Shown one piece after another: positions 56,450-64,000 of a DNA stretch of 64,000 nucleotides. The stretch lies in assembly GCA_037693485.1 (NCBI GenBank), contig CM075345.1, positions 203,501-267,500 on the forward strand. The letters are read 5' to 3'. Below the pieces are notes generated by a model. The model did no database searches. It saw nothing but the letters and a program-made list of their open reading frames with translations, and was not told where the DNA came from. The position numbers and the translations under genes were made by a program. The stretch is from Kitagawia praeruptora (Eukaryota > Streptophyta > Magnoliopsida > Apiales > Apiaceae). Numbering within the stretch: position 1 is the first letter of the stretch; every line of letters starts with the position of its first letter.

Positions 56450-56562
56450 GGTCGGCCTCTTACGCTAGCCCGGCCTCGGCCTCTCACGCTAGCCCGGCCT
56501 CGGCCTCTCACGCTAGCCCGGCCTCGGCCTCTCACGCTAGCCCGACCTCGGCCTCTCCATTG
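56450..56562. repeat. 24-bp array GGCCTCGGCCTCTCACGCTAGCCC
   Basis: Four to five consecutive units at the gag start. The minus-strand gag frame meets a TGA inside the first unit. Confidence 0.9.
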
Positions 56563-56620
56563 TTGGCCTCTCCGTTCTTCTTGTTCGAGTTAGTCATCGT
56601 TCTCCCAAATTAATGACTAG

Positions 56621-56638
56621 CCCCTCCTTCTAGCGCCA
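56621..56638 (-). other. Primer-binding site of the tandem-repeat element
   Basis: The minus strand reads TGGCGCTAGAAGGAGGGG two bases inside the LTR, identical to the site at 38804-38821. Confidence 0.8.
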
Positions 56639-56640
56639 AT

Positions 56641-57834
56641 TATTGTAGGGAGAATTTCGTTACAACACGAAATTGGAGGTTGCTGGAATCTCGGAGCAAA
56701 ATACAGATATTTTTCTAAGAACACGAAGAACGAAGAACACGGGAGGAGATTGGTGTTTGCTTGTGGCTGATCTTGTTGATAGATAGTCAGGGGTGAGCTG
56801 AGGCGTATCTAAACAAGGTGCCTACGTACCCTATTTATAGGGATCAAGCCATACGTAGTTCTTGGAGAAGAAGTTACCTAGGCGGGCTAGGGTTTTAAGA
56901 GATAAGCCATAGTCCAAGCCCACTTGTTTAGGGCTAACGTGGCAATGAGTCATCAACCCCATCCATGATCCATGGCCCAGCTGTGGAAGCCCATATTCTC
57001 GAACGGATAGAGTTGGCCGGTAGAGAAGCAACAAGGGCTTTGCATGCGACCTCGAGGGATCAGGCCATGCGAAGCGATCCCTTGTGTCCAGCTGCTCATG
57101 CGACCTCGAGGGGTCTGGCCATGAGCCTTCCAGAGAAGAAGAGATAGTGATCTCGTTTTAGTTTGTAGATGTGACCCCGCTGTGGTGGTTATGTGTGAAG
57201 CGATCCCTTGACGGGAGCCTGACGAAGCGATCCCCGGGTAGCGACCCCGGTAGATGCGACCCCGAGGATGAGCAACATGAGAGGCGCAGAGGCCTAGCGT
57301 GAGAGGCGCAGAGGCCTAGCGTGAGAGAATAGACAAGGTGCTCCTGTAGCGAGGTGGCCTTGTTGCTAGAGGTGGCCCTGTAGCGAGGTGGCCCTGTAGC
57401 GAGGCGGCCCTATAGCGAGGTGGCCCTGTAGCGAGGCGGCCCTGTAGCGAGGCGGCCCTGTAGCGAGGCGGCCTTGTAGCTAGGCGGCCCCGTAGCGAAG
57501 TGGCCCTGTAGATGCGACCTTGAGGCCGGGCTAGCATGAAACGCCTAGAGGCCTAGCGTGAGAGGACGCCTTGAGTAGCAGCAGGATGTCAAAGTGAGGC
57601 GACCCCTGGGGCGGGATCATGTCTTCGAGAGATTGTCTTCAAATAATATGATGAGATAAAGGTGAGGCGATCCCTGATCGGGCCTCACACCTTGTTGATC
57701 CTTCTTCAATATTTAAGCCCATTAGTAGATAATTGAGCCCATTAAGAGAGGTGGTTGAACCCATTAAGAGAGGTGGGCCCCTTGTATAGTCGTTTGAGCC
57801 TGTTTAGGATATATGCCGAGATTCGGGCATAACA
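56641..57834 (-). repeat. 5' LTR of the tandem-repeat gypsy element (1194 bp)
   Basis: Nearly identical to 52913-54067. The first bases are TATTGTAGGG instead of TGTTGTAGGG, so one terminal base has changed. The 16-bp array (57344-57509) has about two units more than its partner, which accounts for most of the length difference. Confidence 0.9.
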
Positions 57835-57839
57835 CTTTT

Positions 57840-58610
57840 CTTTATTAATTTTACTTTAATATATATTTTATTATTAAAAAAGTCTAATTGTTAAAATTAG
57901 GATTCTAAAGTAAATGATGAATTATAATTGTTTGGTACTTTTGAATTGAAGAAATGACGAAATTACCCTATTTTAGCCTAAAATGCCTTTTTTTGTGAAT
58001 AGTGCCCAAAATACTTGACAAATGCATATGTAGGACATGCGCGTACAACATCTCACTTTTTTCTAAACTCATATGTGTATACAATAAATTACTTATTTAC
58101 ATTGGAAGCGTGTTGCATATGTAGGACATGCACATACAACACCCCACTTTTTACGTATACAATGAATTAGGAAGCATGTTTTAGTAGCTATACGTATATT
58201 AATAATGTGTATACTGTTTAATTACTATTTAATAATATTGATATTGATTCATGAGCCAGACTCTTAGACAATAAAATTTTTAACAATTAAAATACTAACA
58301 ATTTTTCAGATTATTTGCTTTAATATCTTCTGAAAAGGGTTCTGCACAAAAAAAAAATTGTTAAAATATAGCTATTTATCAAAATATTATTACTATTTCC
58401 CCAAAAAAGACAAAAAACTAAATTACCGGTTGTGGATACATTATTGTATTCTATACTAAGCAAAAAAGGTATATTTTGTAGTTTGGTTAATCCAATATTT
58501 TTTATTAACCCCTAACTTTTTGTTATCCCTTTCATTCATAACCGTTAGATCTTTAACTCAAATAAATAATGATTGGTAGATACAATAATAATAAAAGTTG
58601 TTATATACAG
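57840..58610. other. Intergenic stretch, nothing recognised
   Basis: AT-rich. The phrase TGCATATGTAGGACATGC(G/A)C occurs twice (about 58023 and 58112). No ORF. Confidence 0.4.
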
Positions 58611-59134
58611 TATTGGTGAGCAAAAAAATCGAAAACCGAAAATCGAAACGGAAATCGATGAAAATCGAATCGAAAAAATCGAAACCGAAACCGAACCCGC
58701 GGTTGAGATTTTTGATTTTTAGAAACCGAGACTTTCGATTCTGGTTTCGATTTTAGATTGGACCCGAACTGCAAACAACTGAACCGATCCGATTATTAAA
58801 ATAAATAAATATATATATATATATATATTTATGCCCTAACTACACCTAAGTTATCCACAATAATACAAACTTGAATTTCAATAAATTTTATTCAGGTTCC
58901 TATTGTGTCACACATTAGTTAATACAAATTTTCATTTAATCCGATTTTTTAATTGAAACCAAACCGGTAGAATCCGAACCGAGTTTTTTGAATCCGAACC
59001 CGAAACTGAAACCGAATCGACGGTTAAGGTTTTTGATTTTAAAAACCGAGGGTATGTGGTTCTGGTTGCGATTTTACCATAACACTGCACCGAACCCGCA
59101 TATATAGAGATTTAAGCTTCGATTCTCGCCAATA
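58611..59134. mobile_element. MITE-like element with AACCGAAA sub-repeats
   Basis: Ends TATTGGTGAGCAAAAAAATC and, inverted, TATTGGCGAGAATCGAA. The sub-terminal parts are full of ATCGAAACCGAA / TTCGGTTTCG words, a composition known from plant hAT-type non-autonomous elements. No target duplication was identified, so the class is tentative. Confidence 0.5.
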
Positions 59135-59149
59135 ACATATTAAGTTATA

Positions 59150-60592
59150 TCTATATTATTATATAATAACCAAAACATTAAAAGTTGGTAACTTTTGGTA
59201 CTTCATGAATTTACTTAATTACCCTTCATTATAAAGAAAAATACATATGATATCTATACTATTAAAACACCTAAAATAAATTATAACAAAATATAATTAA
59301 TGGTAATTAGTCGATTGCCTTTTTCACATTTACTTTTAGTTGCATATATTACCTTTGATAAACGCCTAAAAATATCAAGCGTATCATATCTTCCAGTCAA
59401 TAATATCCTTTCGAATGAAAATTATCTTTTTGATTTAAAACTAATTTTATAGTCATTAATATATACCCAAAAATATCACACCATATTTTTCAATTATTAA
59501 TAAACTATATAAAAAAATCTGTATAAGCTAGTTGTTTATAATAAGAAAACATTAGTATAATCCGTAAACATGAGTATATTAAATTGTATTAAATCTTACT
59601 ATACTATATTATATCTATACTACTATTAAAACACCTAAAATAAATAATAACATAATATTATTAATGGTAATTAGTCGATTACCTTTTAGTTAAAGATGTT
59701 GCCTTTTATAAACGCCTAAAAACATCAAGCGTATCATATCTTCCAATCATTAATATTTTCTTTAGAATTAAAACACGTTATCTTTTTTATTTAAAACTAA
59801 TCTTACGGTCATTAATATATACCCAAAAATATCATACCATATTTTTCAATTATAAATAAAATATATTAAAAATCCGTATATGTTGTTTATAATAAGGAAA
59901 CATTAGTATAATCCGTAAACATTAGTATATTAAATAATTATATTAAATCTATACTATACTATACTATACTATACTATAATTGCTGAAACATTGAAAGTTT
60001 GGTCGGTCCGTACGGTATTTTGTGTTTTTATTTAATTACCCTTACTTAATTATTCTTGATTTAATTTCTTTTATATGAAACATATTTATTTTGTAGTTAT
60101 GGGCAATTCTATTTTATTAAAATAATAATAATATTATAATTCTTAATAACTAACTAATTATCTTTTTCAGATACAACACATTACCTTTTCTAACTTTTCA
60201 AACTACCTTTTTCAGCTACAACACATTACATTTTCTAACTTTTCTACCTAAAACCCCTTCTTTTTCACAAATATCATTATTCTATTTTATGAAACAAACT
60301 AATAATATTATATAACTAACTACTTAACCTTTTCAGCTTAAACGTTATATCTTTTCTATATTTTATAACTAAAATATCTTTTTTTTCTAAAAATGTCATG
60401 GGCAAAATACATATAAATATATTAATGAAATCATATAAGTTAAAAAAATTCAGTCTACAAAATTCAAATCTTAAAATTTTCAAATATAAATTTAATAAAA
60501 ATATATAAGCCTACGAAAATCATATTTTAAATTTTTAATGACAAATTAAATAAATATTATATTAAAAAAATCGTGCATCGCACGGGTTCTAA
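59150..60592 (+). mobile_element. Cluster of Helitron-like termini
   Basis: Helitron-type 5' starts (TCTATACTATTAAAACACC and variants) occur at 59150, 59253, 59614, 59948 and 60651. One 3'-type hairpin CGTGCATCGCACG (60572-60584) is followed by GGTTCTAA, fitting the CTRR end rule. The segments at 59253-59590 and 59614-59945 are near-duplicates. No Rep/helicase coding. The 3' neighbour base is C rather than the expected T, so which start pairs with this end is unclear. Confidence 0.5.
59950..59977. repeat. ATACT microsatellite
   Basis: Five to six consecutive ATACT units at the edge of a Helitron-like segment. Confidence 0.85.
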
Positions 60593-60947
60593 CAATTACA
60601 ATATTTTTAACATAATATTAAAATAAATATTATATTATAATATTATACTATCTATACACTATAATAGCCAAAATATTGAAATTTTGATTGGTCAGTACGG
60701 TATTTTGTGTTTATACCTAATTACTTTTACTCAATTTTTTATAATCATTACTTAATTACCCTTAATAATTTATAGTATTACTTAATTATCCTTACTTAAT
60801 TATTTATAATTACTAATAATTAATCAATTTTACTTTTCATGTAAAACATGTTAACCATTAATAACTAATCAATTTACTTTTTTATATAATTACTAATAAT
60901 TAATCTAGTACCATTTTTTTATCTAAAGCCACTACAAGAAAAGGGTC

Positions 60948-61480
60948 AATAGACATCAGTTTATGGCCGATGTCTATGTTATTTTGCATGTGATGTCTTT
61001 GTAGGAGATGTCTATTCTAGACATCGGTCAAAAACTGATGTCTGTGCTAACATATAGACATCAATATTTCCTTCAATACACATCAGTTGTTCTACAAAAT
61101 AGGTTAGATATAATTAATTTTATAAACAACTTGCATGCCTTATATTCTAGAAAACATATAATAAACTAAGTTATTTTTCACATATACATCACTTTCTTTC
61201 TCTAGAAAAGATGTCTATTTGGATATTAGACATTATAATTTTATCAGATAAAGTGATGTCTATAGATATCTTAGACATCATCCTAGACTGATGTCTAATG
61301 TTCTTATAAACATCAGTTTCTTTATAAAAAAATCGATGTTTATAGTGACCTTAGACATCATCCTAGACTGACGTCTAATGTAGGTATAAACATCAATTTT
61401 TTCTAAAAAGACTCATTTATATGTGTCTCTTAGACATCAGATTTTATAAATAAAAAGTGATGTCTGTTTGTTGTTTAGAA
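60948..61480. repeat. CACTA sub-terminal repeat array
   Basis: About twenty copies of AGACATCA(G/A) or its complement spaced 20-40 bp apart. Confidence 0.8.
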
Positions 61481-61713
61481 TCAGTTTCCTACATTGTTTT
61501 ATACACCAAAATAGCCAAAACTTAAATTATGCACAAAATAATAACCAAAATTACTAAATTTATCATTGAAAGAATAAATCCAGAATACTTGCATCATTAG
61601 CAAAATCAAAATGGCTTACAATATTTGAGTCTATATATACCAAATCCCCAAAACCAAATTGTCACTACATAAATTCGCAAAAGAAAACACCAAACACCAA
61701 ACAACTAGCTATG

Positions 61714-61843
61714 TTATCGGTTTTCAAAACCAGCATGTTGTGTAGATCCACAAACTGTAAGACCCTGATGACCATCCTTCTCATTTAGAAAGAATGAAAT
61801 TCGCTTCTGAAGAGCTAAAACTGGCACCACCATTTTAGCCATC
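61714..61843 (-). pseudogene. Terminal exon, downstream part, of an unrecognised gene fragment
   Basis: Minus strand: MAKMVVPVLALQKRISFFLN, then GHQGLTVCGSTQHAGFENR and a TAA at 61714-61716. The exon begins at 63455 (acceptor CTCTTGTAG) with DSNALV and is cut in two by the solo LTR, whose CCATC duplication lies in the codons for V-M-A. The frame is intact once the LTR and one CCATC copy are left out. I do not recognise the protein. Confidence 0.5.
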
Positions 61844-63433
61844 TGGTTAAGTTTTAATCAGTAAATATGCCTATGCAACAATGTATGGTTTTAACTCACT
61901 GCTAAGAAAAAGTAACAAATTGGGTTTGATTATCTAATTTATACTAAGATGCAAAGAATTAAGCTAAGAATTAACTAATTAACAAGAATTAAAATTGAAT
62001 TACTTATATGAGAATAAACATGGGATCCTAACTTCATTAAATACTTCCCTTAGATCTGACGCCTTTAATCACTATGTGCAATGGTTTTGATATCTGATCG
62101 GATAACACGAAACAAGTATACGCTACCTTTCAGCATACGCATACCAAACTAAACATACATCCACAAAAGAGATAGAAGATGAATAGACACCAATTATGCT
62201 TACACCCTATATGTCTATAGAATTTGAAAACATAACGGTTGAAGAATAAGTTATCCATTAAGATCACACAGGACAGTATAAGTATTTTCATCTCACACCA
62301 TAAATCATATTGATAAACAATTATGAACCTATGCTAGCATGGCAAGTTCTAAATCTCAAGATCCACTTTGACTTCACAAGAGATTAACAAATTAGATGTT
62401 CGCGACGCATCTATCTATTAAGCATAACCATACGAGGATATCAATTTTACACCACACACAGATCTTTAAAGCATCAAGATACTAAGTTCCATAAATAAAT
62501 CCGTTAGAATCCCATGACAACGATAAGCTCATAATTGAAATGTTCATCGTCATGGGAATTGATGAAAACATGATAACTAACAAGATATGGAAGGAAGAAG
62601 TAATAATATTATAAAAACTAAGAGTTGAGAAAACAAATCTATAATCCAAAGTATACAAAAGATGAAGTAGATCTAGATCCTTGCTTGTCACGAGCGTTGA
62701 ATCCTTCTCTCCTTTTCTCCCTTGCAGATCTGAGCTGGTTACAATAATAAAACTATGATATTGTGTATATCTATTACAATGCTTAGATGTGTTTTTATAG
62801 GCTCTATATTTCTTGCCCAGCAAGAAAATATCTTCTATTACAATTAGAATTTAATTAAGGTGCTAAAAACTGCCCGGAATATAATTAGAACTTGAAAAGG
62901 ACAAAACAGTACTTTCCCAGCCATGCTTCACGTGATTCTGCATGCAATTTCATATTGAGAATAATTAAGGTGCAATTATAATTTAATTAAGGTGCAAGTA
63001 AAGCTTGGACTGGTTATAATAATAAAACTATGATATTGTATATATCTATTGCATGCAATTAGAATTTAATTAAGGTGCTAAAAACTGCCCGGAATATAAT
63101 TAGAATTTTATTCAGCACATTACTTGCACGTGCTTCCTATCCCAGGTTGTAGAAAATCTCTCAAGCTTCGCGTGGGCAGTAAGATCGCTGAAAACGGACT
63201 TACAGAACTCCAGATATGGCCAAAACAGTGTAAGCTGCGCAGCAGCCTTCCCAGAAAATCCGAATTTTAATCAATTAAATCTCCAAAAATGATAGAAGCA
63301 TCCACCTTAATCAACATTCTCATAAATCTGCACAAATAAGCAAAACACATCAAAACTACAAGAAACTTGAGTCCAAGACAATAAATTTAAGCCGATTTAG
63401 AATGCTCCAAGTGGATATAAAATCCACTTATCA
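61844..63433 (-). repeat. Solo LTR of an Athila-type element
   Basis: 1590 bp from TGGTTAAG to ACTTATCA with CCATC on both sides (61839-61843 and 63434-63438), so it is a complete solo LTR from LTR-LTR recombination. It shares the terminal hairpin GTGGATATAAAATCCAC with the other Athila LTRs and blocks such as CTATGCAACA...ATGGTT near its start. A minus-strand TATA-like CCTATAAAAAC is near 62790. The 113-codon ORF in it is not a gene. Confidence 0.88.
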
Positions 63434-63455
63434 CCATCACAAGTGCATTTGAATC
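63434..63455 (-). pseudogene. Terminal exon, upstream part, of the split gene fragment
   Basis: Begins after acceptor CTCTTGTAG with GATTCAAATGCA (DSNALV). The phase (0) agrees with the donor of the exon at 63573-63703. See 61714-61843 for the rest. Confidence 0.45.
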
Positions 63456-63572
63456 CTACAAGAGGAGTGCATTGAAGAGCATTAAGAAAAAATAAGAATA
63501 GTATAAAGAAAAAATATTATAACTTAAGAAAAAAAATTACAACTTCTTCTCAATATAAACATAAGATAGAAC

Positions 63573-63703
63573 CTTATAGAAATTGTAGGCTTCCTTGGTT
63601 TTATGAGAGCACACAAACTTTTGTTCATAATCTATACAGAGGCGAAGTAAATGCTCTAGCACAAACTTTGCATCAAAACTGGAGGATAACAAACCTTCCA
63701 GAC
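63573..63703 (-). pseudogene. Internal exon of an unrecognised gene fragment
   Basis: 131 bp between acceptor TTTTTAAAG and donor AAG|GTTCTA. It encodes 43 residues including SSSFDAKFVLEHLLRLC, DYEQKFVCSHKTKEAYNFYK. The end phase 0 fits the next exon and the start needs one base from the previous exon. The open frame and matching phases favour a true exon. Function not recognised. Confidence 0.5.
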
Positions 63704-63788
63704 CTTTAAAAACAAAAAATAAAAATTACAATTTGGGTGATGAACAAATTTCCAAAGAATTACAAATGTCAAGTTGTTAAGAACTACA

Positions 63789-64000
63789 CTTGTACAGACC
63801 TTAGTTCACCAGTGAAAGCACCTCCATGACACCAAGACGGCCCCGGAAGGCGTAAAATCACACCAACCATGCGACTTCTTCTTACTGGAAAATCTATGCC
63901 AAGCATCCCTATGAATAGACTTAGAGGCATCATTTAAATTAAGAATCATAAGACGATAACTAGCAAAACAATCCCATTTAGAGAAAGAAGTACCTCTAGG
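63789..64000 (-). pseudogene. MATH (TRAF-like) domain fragment
   Basis: Reading from the window end gives TSFSKWDCFASYRLMILNLN, SIHRDAWHRFSSKKKSHGWC and DFTPS. This strongly resembles a MATH domain of plant TRAF-like proteins, where W-x-C-F-A-S-Y-R-L and H-R-F-x-x-K-x-x-x-x-G-W are typical. Right after DFTPS the sequence no longer looks like that family and hits a stop (FHW*). A donor CACTG|GTGAAC in another frame would join phase-correctly to the exon at 63703. So this may be a chimeric junction, or the fragment may simply be broken. The upstream part is outside the window. Confidence 0.65.

Larger units (their letters stand above)
52913..57834 (-). mobile_element. Non-coding gypsy-type LTR element built of tandem repeats
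   Basis: LTRs at 52913-54067 and 56641-57834 and a CTTTT duplication (52908-52912, 57835-57839). The primer site TGGCGCTAGAAGGAGGGG beside 56641 gives minus orientation, with a GAATCGGGGGTAGT purine tract beside 54067. The internal 2.57 kb has no ORF beyond a gag start that stops after about 21 codons. It consists largely of four separate tandem arrays. It cannot encode its own enzymes and must have been moved in trans. The LTR family is related to 38824-39823. Confidence 0.88.
60930..64000. mobile_element. CACTA (En/Spm) transposon, left end; right end outside window
   Basis: The terminus CACTACAAGAAAAGGG at 60930 is the CACTA inverted repeat. It is followed to about 61480 by a dense sub-terminal zone of GACATCAGT / TGATGTCT words in both orientations, the expected transposase-binding array. 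AGC before it could be the 3-bp duplication. No matching TTTTCTTGTAGTG end was seen, so the element either runs past 64000 or is truncated. The exon-like pieces at 61714-64000 would be inside it. Confidence 0.7.

Overview
The window is a repeat-dominated piece of a plant nuclear genome, almost certainly a eudicot. The evidence is Athila- and Tekay-type Ty3/gypsy elements, Ty1/copia elements with initiator-Met primer sites, L1 and RTE LINEs, Stowaway MITEs with the CTCCCTCC terminus, a CACTA transposon end, and one spliced plant choline-transporter-like gene. The style of the LTR ends made me think of an asterid such as an Apiaceae species, but that is only an impression.

Bases 1-39823 are a nested stack of LTR retrotransposons, nearly all reading on the minus strand. 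From oldest to youngest the stack is: (i) a TGGCGCTAGAAGG-primed gypsy element, of which the LTR (38824-39823) and gag start remain; (ii) a gypsy LTR inserted in its gag (35761-38639); (iii) a copia element inserted in that LTR (29601-35760, decayed gag-pol); (iv) an Athila-type element inserted in the copia pol (1119-29600), keeping a long gag-protease ORF but missing reverse transcriptase; (v) a gypsy element with LTRs of about 4.96 kb inserted near the Athila 3' end (2948-24110, TSD GTTAG); (vi) a gag-only copia element inserted inside that one (10691-16103, TSD ACAAT). Another Athila-like LTR (1-1118) sits in the Athila 3' LTR.

Bases 39824-48114 are older intergenic DNA with non-LTR and DNA elements: an RTE-like LINE whose 5' half is inverted, a 918-bp retroposed sequence with a 16-bp target duplication, a 5'-truncated L1 with an RNase H remnant, a second L1 tail in the opposite orientation, and two Stowaway MITEs.

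Bases 48115-52532 (minus strand) carry the only gene that looks intact: a three-exon choline transporter-like (CTL/SLC44, PNS1 family) membrane protein of 531 residues. Intron 1 holds a probable hAT-type insertion. A gypsy-derived element made mostly of tandem repeats (52913-57834, TSD CTTTT) lies about 380 bp upstream of its start codon in the same orientation.

Bases 57835-64000 hold a hAT-like MITE candidate, a cluster of Helitron-like termini, and the left end of a CACTA transposon at 60930. Downstream of that end lie apparent exons on the minus strand, including a MATH/TRAF-domain piece. One exon is split by a solo Athila-type LTR (61844-63433, TSD CCATC). No rRNA, tRNA or CRISPR signal was seen. 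I did not find a clearly new biological system. The most unusual items are the tandem-repeat-only retroelement, the trans-mobilised decayed long-LTR element, the gag-only copia element full of one short motif, the inverted LINE, and the CACTA-linked exon chain.
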